NCBI GenBank assembly: GCA_026770585.1
Contig: MU646639.1
Coordinates: 140,616-168,859 of the forward strand
Direction of reading: 5' to 3'
Source: Baffinella frigidus
Lineage: Eukaryota; Cryptophyceae; Cryptomonadales; Baffinellaceae
DNA: 28,244 nt
Shown: positions 1 to 22,155 of the stretch, piece by piece
How positions within the stretch are numbered: the first letter of the stretch is position 1
Layout of the letters: each line of letters begins with the position of its first letter
Notes under the pieces: model-generated
What the model was told of the DNA's origin: nothing
What the model saw: the letters and a program-made list of their open reading frames with translations, nothing else
The model's database searches: none
Program-made: the position numbers and the translations under genes

Positions 1-26
1 CCAAACCCCAAACCCCAAACCCCACA
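1..26. repeat. C-rich heptamer run at window edge
   Basis: Three CCCCAAA-type units open the window. This is a telomere-like variant with C on the plus strand. It probably continues outside the window. Confidence 0.6.
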
Positions 27-86
27 GAGACCGGACCACCAGAAACTGCTTTAACAAGGCCCTTGAATAATTGACCTTTTGTACCA

Positions 87-128
87 CCAATCGTGGGCCA
101 TGGTTGCACAACAATGGCCCACGATTGG
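87..128. repeat. 15-bp perfect hairpin
   Basis: CCAATCGTGGGCCAT (87-101) is followed by its reverse complement at 114-128, with a 12-base loop. It looks like the core of a small foldback element. No flanking duplication was identified and no gene is seen in 129-357. Confidence 0.6.
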
Positions 129-357
129 CAAAATGGCCCATGATGAGTCAACTCGACCCTCCTGAGGCGATCTTGGAAGATTTCAGGACGTCGTTTCGGG
201 CGATCTCGTCCGTCTAAATCCCGAAAATTGTCTTTACTACTGGGTTTGTGACAGGCAGTCACGCGACTCCACGCGACCCCCTCGTCAGTACTTGCGAAAA
301 GTTTGTCAAGTTTTACGTCTGTTCACACCTTGGCGCCCGGCAACTCCTTCGCGATGT

Positions 358-398
358 GGTACACCCTAAATGTTGAGGTTCAGGGTTTAGGGTGTACC
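358..398. repeat. Inverted repeat built of telomere-like units
   Basis: GGTACACCCTAAA (358-370) pairs with TTTAGGGTGTACC (386-398), giving a 13-bp stem that places CCCTAAA and TTTAGGG units head to head. The heptamer polarity flips within 40 bases here. Confidence 0.7.
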
Positions 399-417
399 CA
401 CAAACACTAAACAATGA

Positions 418-570
418 ACACGAAACACTAAACACCCTACACCCTAAACCCTCAACACTAAACCCTCCACCCTAAACCCTAAACCCTACACCCTAAACCC
501 TCAACTCAAACCCTAAGTACTAAACCCTAAACCCTTAACTCTAAACCCTAAAACCTAAACCCCACACCCC
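418..570. repeat. CCCTAAA-type heptamer array
   Basis: Degenerate tandem CCCTAAA, ACCCTAC and CACTAAA units, C-rich on the plus strand, which is the opposite polarity to the arrays at 2315-4515. Reading frames around 548-748 on the minus strand look like chance frames in low-complexity DNA. Confidence 0.75.
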
Positions 571-795
571 AGGCGGCGCAGCAGCCGCTCCCCACCGCCT
601 TACGCGATCCTTTACGTCCTTGAGGTTCTTCGAGGTCCCAACATAGGCAGACACCGGAACTGGTTCTGTAGAAAGGCGATGCTTCCTTTACGGCAGCGCG
701 TCGACGCTTCGACGCGCTCCCCACCTCCCTCATGCACCTCTCGCTCACCCAAATCGCGCGAGCGCCAGGCTCAGTCTACTCTCGCTCTATACATA

Positions 796-896
796 TCCCT
801 TAAGTGGCCAGTAGGCTCATACACCCTACCGTAGGGTCCTAGGACCTGAGTAGGACCTCTTGGCCCTCAGATTTGTCGGTATGGCCACTTAAGGGA
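796..896. mobile_element. Family A foldback element (MITE-like), copy A1
   Basis: A 101-bp element with termini TCCCTTAAGTGGCCA and its reverse complement, flanked by TA on both sides. The interior is shared with copies at 2076, 6345, 6480 and 7882 and includes the palindrome CCTACCGTAGG. It has no coding capacity. Terminal inverted repeats plus a TA duplication are typical of Tc1/mariner-type non-autonomous elements, so that assignment is an inference. Confidence 0.8.
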
Positions 897-1391
897 TATG
901 TAGTGCCATGATCGGAGTTCCTCTCCTACCCTCAGAACCCACAAGAGATTTCCTCCTACCCTGAGTACCAACAGGACACCTTCGCGGCGTGTTTGCTCCC
1001 GGCTCTGAGCAAGGGGGTCTCAGTTACCTATGCTCTGAGGAGCCTCTCGCTCACCACGGAGACAGACTGAGCAGGGTATAACATGGACCGATCATAGTCT
1101 GGTAATGGCACGGGTCAGGCAATAACGGCGACACCTCTTCAATAAATTCAGTAACCAGTCATCAGCGGCCTCCACGCCCCTCACGTCTCTGCAAAGCCCG
1201 GGAAGGCGTATCTGGGCCTTGTTCGCAAGGTCTCTTGAGAGGGGGGGGGGGTGTTGAGCGGGGGCGCGGTAGGGATGTAGTTGTGGGCCTGCATGTGCAC
1301 TGTACTGTTGGGTCTCTGGGGACACAGTCCCGTGTAGGATAGCCGGAGTGACTTGACAAGTCACTGTGTCCACTAAAAGTATTATTCCTTC
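897..1391. other. No gene recognised
   Basis: Unique-looking sequence with a G run near 1240 and a truncated relative of the family D terminus near 1205 (GTATCTGGGCC). Open frames of 89-93 codons on the minus strand have no recognisable domain and overlap each other, so they are not called. Confidence 0.4.
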
Positions 1392-1579
1392 CAGGGGTAT
1401 CTGGGCTACAAGAACACGGGTGCTCCGACATCGGTCGGTGCCTGTTTTCTTAAATTAGTACCAGAGGGTTGACTAAACGCAAGATGTAGTCAACCCTCTG
1501 GTACTAATTCAAGAAAATGGAGGGCCCAAATCCGTTCTGTGTTCTTAAGTTATGGTTTCTTATATCCCAGATACCCCTG
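1392..1579. mobile_element. Family D foldback element with internal hairpin
   Basis: Termini CAGGGGTATCTGGG and CCCAGATACCCCTG are perfect inverted repeats of 14 bp. The centre (about 1454-1509) is a second near-perfect hairpin in which ATTAGTACCAGAGGGTTGAC faces its complement across a 15-base loop. It is 188 bp long with no coding capacity. The target duplication is not clear. Confidence 0.75.
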
Positions 1580-1759
1580 TTAGTGGCGAGCGATCCCTTA
1601 CGTGCCGAGAAGGTCGTTTGGGACACATCAAGGCGCGTAGTCACCTACGTGTTGGCCCAAGTGGGAACGTATGAGGCTACTCGCCACTAATGGGATAGGA
1701 GACACAAACTAGGCGCGTGCCAGATGCCTTCTCATCTTCAGTACACGACTCTACATGTA

Positions 1760-1875
1760 CAGAGGTACCTCGTTCAGAAGAAACTGCCCACCCCCTAGGA
1801 CCACCACAAGGCCCTAGGCATGGGCTACTATAGGCTCCTAGGGGGAGGCTCATTCTTATGAACGTGGTACCCCTG
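1760..1875. mobile_element. Family B foldback element, copy B1
   Basis: A 116-bp element with termini CAGAGGTACC and GGTACCCCTG, flanked by TA. The interior contains the CCCCTAGGACC and CCTAGGGGG blocks shared with copies at 6816 and 7403. It is more diverged than those copies. Confidence 0.7.
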
Positions 1876-2075
1876 TACTCGCATGCGAATTTCTCCGTGT
1901 GTCTCGAGCGCGCGCCGAGCAGGCGCAAGGGGTTGGGGGTGGTGTCTGGGTCAGGCTGGAAAACTGTCCCCCAATCCCTCCGTGGCAAACCGGGCGAAGG
2001 GCCTTGGACCGTGCCTGACGCATCCCTGCGCCAGAGGTTATGAGCCCTGTTCCCACGAAGGTGCGCCATGGAGTA
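1876..2075. other. No gene recognised
   Basis: Short sequence between the family B and family A elements. Overlapping frames of about 60 codons on both strands have no recognisable domain and are treated as chance. Confidence 0.4.
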
Positions 2076-2176
2076 TCCCTTAAGTGGCCAGTAGGCTCAT
2101 ACGCCCTACCGTAGGGCCCTAGGACCTGCCTAGGACTTCTTGGCCGTCATATTTGACTGTCTGGCCACTTAAGGGA
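2076..2176. mobile_element. Family A foldback element, copy A2
   Basis: Same length (101 bp), termini and TA flanks as A1. The first 60 bases are nearly identical to A1, implying recent spread of the family. Confidence 0.82.
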
Positions 2177-2314
2177 TATGTGTCTCGCCATGCCACACAG
2201 TAGTCTAAATAGTGGATTTTATTGGAGACAGTAAACGCTTCCCACCGCAATGCGCTGGATTGTCGGTAAGGACCCTGTCGCACCACCGAATCCAAGAGCG
2301 TAGGGAGGGGGTTC

Positions 2315-3140
2315 AGGGGTTGGAGTTAGGGTTTGGGGTTTAGGGTTCAGGGTTTAGGGTTCAGGGTTTAGGGTTTAGGTTAGGGTTCAGGAAATGGGGA
2401 TTAGGGTTTATGCTTTAGAGTTTAGAGTTTAGAGTTTGGAGTTCAGGGTTTGATATGTTAGGGTTTGGGGAGTAGAAATTTGGGTTTGGGGTTTGGGGTT
2501 TAGGGTTCAGTGTTTACTGTTTGTGGTTTGTGGTGTGTGGTTCAGGGTTTAGGGTTCAGGATTTATGGTTTATGGTTTACGGCTTATAGTTTATGGTTTA
2601 TGGTTTAGGATTTGGGGTTTAGTGTTGGGTGTTTAGGGATTAGGGACTAGGGATTGTGGTTCAGTGTTTAGGGTTTAGGGTTTGAGGTTTAGGGTTTGGG
2701 GTTTAGGGTTTAGGGTTTAGGTTTTAGTGTTTGGGGATTAGGGATTAGGGATTAGGGATTGGGGTTCAGTTTTTAGGGTTAAGAGTTTAGGGTTTCGGTT
2801 GTGGGGTTTGGAGACTGGTGTTTAGGGTTTAGGGTTTAGGGTTTAGGGTTTAGGGTTTAGGCTTCAGGGTTTAGGCTTCAGGGTTTAGGATTTTAGGGGT
2901 TGGGGATTGGGAATTTGGGTTCAGGGTTTGGGGGTTAAGGTTCAGGATTCAGGGTTTAGTGTTAGGGTTTAGGGTGTAGGGGTTAGGGGTTAGGGTTTAG
3001 GGTGTAGGGGTTGGGGGTTAGGGTTTAGGGTTTAGTGTTTAGTGTTTAGGGTTCAGGTTTTAGGGGTTGGTTTAGGGTTTAGGGTTTAGGATTTAGGGTT
3101 AGGGATTAGGGTGTAGGGTGTAGGGTTCAGGGTTTTGGGT
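2315..3140. repeat. Long TTTAGGG-type heptamer array
   Basis: More than 800 bp of degenerate TTTAGGG, TTCAGGG, TTTGGGG, ATTAGGG and GTGTAGG units, G-rich on the plus strand. Units are too diverged to be an active chromosome end and the array is flanked by non-telomeric DNA on both sides, so it is interstitial. It matches the intron filler of the zuotin gene, so it may be an intron or relic of a related locus. Confidence 0.85.
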
Positions 3141-3289
3141 TGAGGAATAGGACGGAGCAGCGGTCAAACTCTGATGGTCAACCGTGATGGGAGTGATCAA
3201 CGGCCGAAGGTTGCGGCCTGAAGCGTTATGCTTATGTCGGGGCACACAATGCGTGTCGACGAGTAGAGTTTCTAGAATCGTGTGCGGGG

Positions 3290-3481
3290 CCACTCGAGGC
3301 TAGCCATGGCCTTTTTATAAAACCTACAAGTGGCTGCGGAAAACCTCTTCTAGAGGATTCGTATGGGAATTGGTCACGTTCCCACGCTTTAACCGTGGCA
3401 ACGTGACCAGCTCTCGTACAAATCCTGGACACGAGCGTAAAACCAACATTCAAGAAAAGTTCATGGTCAGCCTCGCGGGAG
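3290..3481. mobile_element. Family C foldback element, degraded copy C1
   Basis: The left end CCACTCGAGGCTAG is clear; the right end (about 3466-3481) is decayed. The central hairpin keeps the family's outer stem, TTGGTCACGTT facing AACGTGACCA (about 3371-3410), with an inner stem sequence of its own. Confidence 0.55.
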
Positions 3482-3579
3482 TAGAACTGGGCTCCCCGTA
3501 AAATACATTTAGAGCAGGGAATCTAGCACGAAATTGCAGCTAAAATACAGGTAAGAGCCTCTAGGTGCGGCGGGGTCTA

Positions 3580-3780
3580 CCACTCGAGGCTGGAAGAGGG
3601 AGTATTTTTACAACCGGGGTTGTTGAATTTGTACCAGTCATGGCCCACCTTGGTCACGTTACTGCTCGATATCGAGCAGTGACACGACCAAACAGGACTG
3701 TTTGTGTGAAAATTACTACACACCGCCCCACGTGTAAAGATCCCCTGGTTTAATATAGCCATTTTTCTAGCCTCGAGTGG
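3580..3780. mobile_element. Family C foldback element, copy C2
   Basis: A 201-bp element with termini CCACTCGAGGCTGGAA and TTCTAGCCTCGAGTGG; flanks are TA on the left and TG on the right. The central hairpin (about 3653-3690) has the family GGTCACGTT outer stem and an inner perfect palindrome around CTGCTCGATATCGAGCAG. It has no coding capacity. Confidence 0.8.
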
Positions 3781-3954
3781 TGGCTCTGATGATGATTGAT
3801 GATCAAACGGGACCGTTGACGATCATTTCTTAAATAGTCCTTTAGGTCCTTTAGGTTCTTACAACTCCCACCATAGGCGGACACTGGACCTTATCCTGCG
3901 GAAAGGCCCTGCTTCCTACACAGTTCTTGGTAATTTGTCAATGGTAGAATGGTG
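3781..3954. other. No gene recognised
   Basis: Contains a TTTAGGTCCTTTAGGTTCTT motif (3840-3862) that recurs at 6160-6180 and 6211-6235, so this is dispersed repeat sequence. No coding signal is seen. Confidence 0.4.
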
Positions 3955-4515
3955 CGAGGGTTTAGGGTTTAGGGTTTGGGGTTTATGGTTTAGGGTTTAG
4001 GGTTTAGGGTTGAGGGTTTAGAGTTTAGTGTTTAGTGTTCAGGTTTTAGGTTTCAGGGTTTTGGGTTTGGGATTTAGGGTCCTCCGCTGCTTAGGGTTTA
4101 TGGTTTAGGTCTTAGGGTTCAAGTTTTAGGGTTCAGGGTTTAGAGTTCAGGGTTTAGGGTTTGGGGTTTGGGGTTTGGGGTTTATGGCCTTAGGTTAAGG
4201 GTTTAGGGTCCAGGATTTAGTGTTGAGTGTTTAGGTTTTAGGGTTTGGGGTTTGGGGCTGAGGGTTCATGGTCTAGGGTCTAGGGTCTAGGGTCTAGGGT
4301 TTAGGGTTTAGGTGTTAGGGTTTAGGGTTTGGTCTTTAGATTTTGGGTTTTAGGGTTTAGGGTTTAGAGTTCAGTGTTTAGGTTTAGGGTTTAGGGTTTA
4401 GGGTTTAGGGTTTAGGGTTTAGGATTTAGGGTTTAGGGTTTAGGGTTTAGGGTTTAGGGTTTAGGATTTAGGGTTTAGGGTTTAGTTTTAGGGTTTAGGG
4501 TTGAGGGTTCAGGGA
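3955..4515. repeat. TTTAGGG-type heptamer array
   Basis: About 560 bp of TTTAGGG and variants, G-rich on the plus strand, with stretches of perfect units near 4390-4440. At 4081-4096 it is interrupted by CCTCCGCTGCTTAGGGTTTA, which matches the acceptor boundary of zuotin exon 24 (8561-8580), suggesting this array derives from a copy of the zuotin locus. Confidence 0.85.
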
Positions 4516-4520
4516 GGCAC

Positions 4521-4597
4521 CTTGGGCGTGTGGGTGGTTCCCTCGCGGTCCGAGATGATGGCCGTGCCGCACGTGCGCAAACCCTTCCCCGACCATG
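4521..4597 (-). pseudogene. Decayed copy of zuotin exon 22
   Basis: Read on the minus strand this encodes SGKGLRTCGTAIISDREGTT and then THTPK, against SGKGVRTSGTAIISDREIDR and EGTTHFKPK in the intact exon at 9483-9599. The donor edge (CCAAG then GT) is kept, as is a G-rich heptamer array next to it. The copy has lost three codons and the acceptor half. It lies 2.6 kb beyond the stop codon of the intact gene. It is either an ectopic exon capture or a remnant of a duplicated gene. Confidence 0.75.
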
Positions 4598-5040
4598 TTA
4601 GTGGAACGAATGAATCCCGCCAAGTATGTATTTTAAATACTCGGGAGCCCCCCGCATACACAAAACTTACTACTCGTAAGGTGGTGGACACGACAGTATG
4701 ATGCCCACCTTGGATGGCAGTGAACAAAGCCTGAAGGGCCTGCAGGATGTAAGTAGGCCCGCAGGGAAAGAATTGCTGGGCTTGGGCAGGGTCTGCTCTC
4801 AGCAAACAGCCTCTCAAGCGTCGAGGCCTCCACCTCAGGGCCGTTACTGTACCCCGTGTCGGCCGCTCATTCGAGCATTTTCCGGATGAAATCTAACTCC
4901 ACCTCCTACAGACCTGAGGGGGATACGAGGATCTTTGTTCTCTCTGCACTCATAGACTCGGAGGATGATGCCTTTTATTGGAAATCCCCAATCTGTCCTG
5001 CGAGTTTAACGTCACAAGCTAACGCCAGCGGAACCCTTAG
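4598..5040. other. No gene recognised
   Basis: Mixed-composition sequence. Frames of 60-100 codons on both strands overlap one another and show no domain. The minus frame through 4509-4817 is only recognisable where it crosses the exon 22 copy. Confidence 0.4.
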
Positions 5041-5125
5041 CCTACGGTAGGAACCCCCCCTCCTCCTACGACGTTTAAAACAAAAAGGACTGTAAAAGCC
5101 GTAGAAGGGGGCCTCCTACCGTAGG
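5041..5125. mobile_element. Short foldback element
   Basis: CCTACGGTAGGA at the left faces TCCTACCGTAGG at the right, 85 bp apart, with C-rich and G-rich inner flanks that also pair. The CCTACGGTAGG termini recur near 23570-23625 and 24765. Confidence 0.55.
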
Positions 5126-5138
5126 CAATCTGTAGGCT

Positions 5139-6131
5139 CTAAATACCTCGCTGGCGACAGCTTTTTGCATGAAGTGGTGCCATCACACCACAGAGGGTAG
5201 TTGCAAAGAGTGTCTCTACTACAGAGACTCTCTCAACCCCTTCACAAAAGTTCGAGCACCATCCGCAGCACCTCCGGTTCCAGCAGCACCTCCGGTTCCA
5301 CCTCTCGTGGTGCCCCATCGCAAACACAATGCGCCGCTCGCGCTCGGCAGCCAGCAGGATCGCCGCGACCTCGTGGAACGGCAATTGTTCCGCGAGACAC
5401 CTTGGCGTGTCTCCTGAAATGTTCCTCGCCGCCACTTCCGCTCCTGCGTCGAGCAGCAGCTGGACCACCTACTCGCACCCCCACTGAACAGCCTCGTGGA
5501 GCGGCGAGTTTTCGTTCCTGCCTCTTGGTGAAAGGTCCGCCCCCGCATCCAGCAGAATCATCACCACCTTCTCGTCACCCCGCCGAGAGGCAGCCACATG
5601 CAGTGGGGTGCGCGCGTTGCGGTCTCTCGCTTCCACGTGCGCCGAGAAAGAATGAGCCAAGTGAGTTTTGAGGAAACCTAGAAGGATCCACAAAACCGGC
5701 TCGTCACCCCGCCGAGCACCAACATGCAGCGCCATTTCCCCATCGCGGTTTCTTGCCGCCACGTCCGCCCCCGCTTCCAGCAGCACCCCCACCAAGTTCA
5801 CGCCGGCTCCCCGAATTGCCAGGTGCAGAGGGGTCGTGAAGTCGATGTCTCTGGCTGCGACGTCAGAACCAGCGTCCAGCAGCACCCTCACCACCTTCGC
5901 GCTACCCCAGCCGGCAGCGATACGCAGAGGCGTTCTCTCGTCGTAGTCTCTGGGGTCCACGACGGCCCCCGCAGCCAGCAGGATAAATGTCATTGCCGGA
6001 CCTCGCTCAGCCACGAAGTGCAGGGGGTGTTTCCCGGTGACCGCACAACGCACCGAAACGTCCGCCCCCTTTGCGATCAGACATCGCACCTCCTTCTCGT
6101 CATCACAGCGCACAGCCTTCACCAGAGCCAT
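5139..6131 (-). pseudogene. Ankyrin-repeat protein frame interrupted by one in-frame TAG
   Basis: ATG at 6131 opens 220 codons of ankyrin repeats, and the same frame resumes directly after a TAG (5469-5471) for about 109 more codons. Repeat signatures such as TPLHLAIRGAG, LLEAGADVAARN, TPLHVAASRRGDEKVVMILL and, after the TAG, VQLLLDAGAEVAARN follow the usual pattern of an ankyrin unit (TPLH, paired helices, GAD). At least six units are visible, with an insertion between two of them (about residues 150-165). Ankyrin repeats are protein-binding scaffolds; the partner is unknown. The TAG falls at the start of a helix, where the family expects an ordinary residue, so a point nonsense mutation is the simplest reading. 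After the last unit comes an 18-bp tandem repeat, and the C-terminal tail (residues past about 270) looks non-ankyrin. No intron is needed, unlike the neighbouring gene. Alternatives are readthrough, a shorter 220-residue product, or an assembly error. Confidence 0.7.
5265..5300. repeat. 18-bp tandem repeat, two units
   Basis: GCAGCACCTCCGGTTCCA is repeated exactly (5265-5282, 5283-5300). On the minus strand it reads as WNRRCC twice, within the C-terminal tail of the ankyrin frame. Confidence 0.8.
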
Positions 6132-6258
6132 CTGGGTATGGAGAGATCTTCGATCCTTTTAGGTCCTTTAGGTTCTTTTTACTTCCACCATAGGCGGACA
6201 CCGAAACTTGGATCCCTTTAGGTCCTTTAGGTTCTTTTAACTCCCAACATTTAACTCC

Positions 6259-6318
6259 CAACGCACCCCTGTAGGCTCGTATGGGGGCGCGTCTCCTTAT
6301 GCGCGAGGTAACCCTGCA
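6259..6318. mobile_element. Family B fragment (one arm)
   Basis: Ends in GCGCGAGGTAACCCTGCAG. About 40 bases are the near-exact reverse complement of another lone arm at 7363-7402, so the two look like separated halves of one element or an inverted pair. Confidence 0.55.
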
Positions 6319-6344
6319 GCCTCTAGACCTATGCAGTAGACCTA

Positions 6345-6444
6345 TCCCTCAAGTGGCCAGTAGGCTCATACGCCCTACCGTAGGGCCCTAGGACCTGCCT
6401 AGGGCTTCCACGGGCGATTATTCACCCGTTGGCCACTTAAGGGA
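6345..6444. mobile_element. Family A foldback element, copy A3
   Basis: A 100-bp element with TA on both sides. It shares CCTAGGGCTTCCACGGGCGA with copy A4 only, so A3 and A4 form a subfamily. Copied flank sequence (TAGACCTATGCAGTAGACC) precedes both. Confidence 0.8.
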
Positions 6445-6479
6445 TACTTGGCGGGACGTAGACCTATGCAGTAGACCTA

Positions 6480-6566
6480 TCCCTTAAGTGACCTCGCCCG
6501 TGGAAGCCCTAGGCAGGTCCTAGGGCCCTACGGTAGGGCGTATGAGCCTACTGGTCACTTAAGGAA
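6480..6566. mobile_element. Family A foldback element, copy A4 (inverted relative to A3)
   Basis: An 87-bp element with TA flanks whose interior runs in the opposite direction to A3. The preceding 20 bases duplicate those before A3, and CTTGGCGGGA follows both, so flanking DNA was duplicated while the element is inverted. Confidence 0.78.
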
Positions 6567-6587
6567 TACTTGGCGGGATCTCTATGC

Positions 6588-6647
6588 CCAGGGCCCCATG
6601 CTGGTCCGAGGGGTTGGGGCGTTTTCTTATGAGCGAGGTACCCCTGC
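6588..6647. mobile_element. Family B fragment (right half)
   Basis: Carries the TTCTTATGAGCGAGGTACCCCTGCA end of family B preceded by a CAGGGCCCCATGCTGGTCC block equivalent to the interior of B2. The left half is missing. Confidence 0.55.
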
Positions 6648-6815
6648 AGGGAGGCGCGGCAGCAAGACCGTGCCATGCGATCAGCTCAGAGGCAGACCAT
6701 TGTGGATTCCGAAGTTTACTCCCGGGGACACGCGCAGCCCTTAGGGGCTTGCCCCGAGTACAGTCGACATTTCGGCTCGTCCTGGACGATGCCATCACAG
6801 CCATCCTCGCGTCTA

Positions 6816-6934
6816 CAGGGGTACCTCACACATAAGCAACCGCCCCCCCCTAGGACCCTACAGCAGGCCTACGCCTAGGGCCCTATGGTGGTCCTAGGGG
6901 GGGGTGGCAGTTTCTCATGAGCGAGGTACCCCTG
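6816..6934. mobile_element. Family B foldback element, copy B2
   Basis: A 119-bp element with CAGGGGTACCTC and GAGGTACCCCTG ends and TA flanks. The interior pairs CCCCCCCCTAGGACC with GGTCCTAGGGGGGGG, so nearly the whole element folds. Confidence 0.8.
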
Positions 6935-6989
6935 TACTCATGAGACTCATCAGACGACATTGTTGGAGAGAGCATCCTGTGGGTCGGCG

Positions 6990-7125
6990 GGATCCCCACT
7001 ACATCGGGGTTCCCCACCGAACCTCGACAATACCTCGGGCACCTAACCCTAAACCCTAAACGGGTGCCCAAGATACTTTGTCGAAGTTCCCCGATCACGC
7101 AAGATCGCGACGAAGATCCCCGAGG
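6990..7125. repeat. Inverted repeat with a telomere-like loop next to the zuotin stop codon
   Basis: Diverged arms such as GAACCTCGACAATACC (7019 onward) and the complement of TTTGTCGAAGTTCCCC meet at a GGGCACC/GGTGCCC stem (about 7038-7070). Its loop is TAACCCTAAACCCTAAAC. The structure ends within three bases of the zuotin stop codon, so the transcript's 3' untranslated region must start in it. A role in 3' end formation is possible but not shown. Confidence 0.6.
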
Positions 7126-7127
7126 GT

Positions 7128-20333
<13,206 letters not shown>

Positions 20334-20339
20334 GCTCGC

Positions 20340-21513
20340 CTAGTGAGGGTTTATTGTTTAGCGTTTAGGGATTATGATTATGATTATTATTTATTTTTTG
20401 GATTTTGGGGTTTGGGGTTTTGGATTTTGGGGTTTTGGATTATGTGGTTTGGGTTCCTGCACCGAAGAGTGCAGGCATACCTACACCAAAGAGAGAGACC
20501 TTGATTAATGCCACCACGGCCACCGTGTATGCACCCCTAACGAGGAAACTCTATACCCTACACGAGGAAACCCTACACCTTAAACGCTCTCCTGGCTGTG
20601 TAGAGGCTGCGTCTGAGCAAGGCCTATGTCAACAGGTTATTAATCCCCATAACCTGAAGAGGAGGGACTTCAGGTTATGGGTACCGACACGGCCGCGATG
20701 TGACCCCCTCCCCACACCCCACGAGGGGTGTATACGCTAGGAAGACGAGAGAGGTCTTGTGTCGGTACCGGCACGACCGCAGTGGATTCAAGAGGGGGAG
20801 GGGTGTATTAGCTGGGACTCGTGTGCATTAGCTGGGTACCAATTAGCAGGGACGACGAGAGTGGACGTGCGCACTCTACACGTTGACGTCAGCCGGGGGA
20901 AAGCGATAGTGTTGATGCAAATTCCTACAGTCCTGATGAATATTTGCATACGGAAAGGATGGCATAATTCATGTAGAGGCTCTACATCTACTAGTACAGC
21001 TGCTGGTACACAGTTGTCCTCTTCACATTCGATCAATAACCAGGAAGATTTGCCGGGCATGTCGAAGTTCAAATCCTAAATTTCGAGGTTTACGGTATAG
21101 GGTCCAGGGTTTAGGGTTTGGGGTTTGGGGAAGTGCGCTTTCCGGAGTAGCAAAAGCTGCATCACATTACTCTAGGGAACGTTCCCTCGAGTCTCTCAAG
21201 TGGAACCCAGTGGTCAAAACCATTTTGAATACTACAGGTTGGCGAAACCTTCAAACTTTACCTCACGCCTGGTACCAACAAAATGTACTCAGCCTAGCCT
21301 GGCCACACAGGGTCCTGCACCCCTGCACATGCCGCCAAATGCGCTGCAAGATCCAGCTCTGTCTCAGTCCATTTGGGCGCACCAATTTCGTGAGCACGGG
21401 CTCCTTTCCGAGCCAAAGTTGACGGATTTGCTCCGCAGATTCAACATGTCAAATTGAGAATAGAAGGTCAACTCAAGTGAGGCATAGCTAGGATATCGAG
21501 GCGAGTCTCTGGC
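20340..21513. other. No gene recognised (upstream of zuotin)
   Basis: Contains TTTTGGG-like repeats (20395-20450), a perfect hairpin CATAACCTGAAG/CTTCAGGTTATG (20650-20681), a short G-rich heptamer patch (21085-21130) and dispersed repeat R (21374-21490). A minus frame at 20788-21072 (94 codons) and a possible mini-exon ending at 20502 (VAVVALIK before GTCTC) have no recognisable homology. Confidence 0.4.
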
Positions 21514-21668
21514 GACATTACAAGCGGCTTCAGACGCTCTTCAGGACGCTAGAAGCTACTTGAAACGCTATCCAGGACATTGAAAGCTCCTTCAGAAGCT
21601 CTAAATGATATTAGAAGCTAGTTGATATGCTCTCCATGACATTAGAAGCTACTCGAGACTCTCTTGAG
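21514..21668. repeat. 31-bp tandem repeat, five units
   Basis: Five consecutive 31-bp units start at 21514, 21545, 21576, 21607 and 21638. The consensus begins GACATTAGAAGCTACTT and ends CTCTCCAG. Units differ at several positions, so the array is old. The period is not a multiple of three. Confidence 0.85.
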
Positions 21669-21682
21669 GGTGCAGGGATGCG

Positions 21683-21895
21683 TCAACTCTCGCACAGAGC
21701 TTTCAGGAGTGTTTCTTTCAGCTTGATCACTGCCCGGTGTCGCCCATCGGCGCTCAAACCCTCACTATGAAGACATTCCTTGCGGAGAACGCGGATCACC
21801 GCTATAGATGTCAGTCCGCGTACATTCGCTGAAAGCACTCGCATCCCTTCGAATCGAACCGGTTTGGTTGCAGGTGCTGGGCGGTTTTCTACCAT
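21683..21895 (-). CDS. Small open frame with SAP-like C-terminal motif
   Basis: ATG at 21895, 70 codons. The C-terminal part (VIRVLRKECLHSEGLSADGR and following HRAVIKLKETL) resembles the SAP pattern of two helices around a GL-x-x-x-G turn, a motif often used for DNA binding. The N-terminal 25 codons could be intron. It lies downstream of the exon-like segments at 22078 and 22283 on the same strand but the phases tried do not join, so it may be a separate gene, a last exon or chance. Confidence 0.35.
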   Translation of the reverse strand: MVENRPAPATKPVRFEGMRVLSANVRGLTSIAVIRVLRKECLHSEGLSADGRHRAVIKLKETLLKALCES

Positions 21896-22077
21896 TACGG
21901 TATCTCAAATCGAATCCCCCGAGGTACAAATCCGGGATCCCGAACCGTTCAAACAGCTTGACCGTTCGGAGGGCAGCGGTATGTCCTCCTGCCAGGACAG
22001 CTGGGCGCAGCCGAACGCGTCCCTACGATATGGTAGGGTTGGCACGCTGCGCGAGAGCACTGCGGCCGAAAGCGCAC

Positions 22078-22155
22078 CTGCGCAGCGAAGTCGATGCCCT
22101 TCGAGGGGGAGTTTGCCTCCTCCTCTAAAGCGGCCGCTGCCGCATTCGCCTCGAC
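22078..22155 (-). CDS. Exon-like segment of an unidentified gene
   Basis: Between GACAG and a GTGCGC donor lie 26 codons in phase 0, reading VEANAAAAALEEEANSPSKG then IDFAAQ. It follows the segment at 22283-22420 in phase. Alanine/glutamate-rich; not recognised. Confidence 0.45.

Noticed and set aside
2315-4515. Possible chromosome-end telomere
   Set aside because: Units are heavily degenerate, broken by other sequence, and flanked on both sides by foldback elements and genes. The arrays are interstitial.
5201-6221. Plus-strand frames of 156 and 165 codons
   Set aside because: Antisense shadows of the ankyrin frame, caused by its GC-rich codon pattern.
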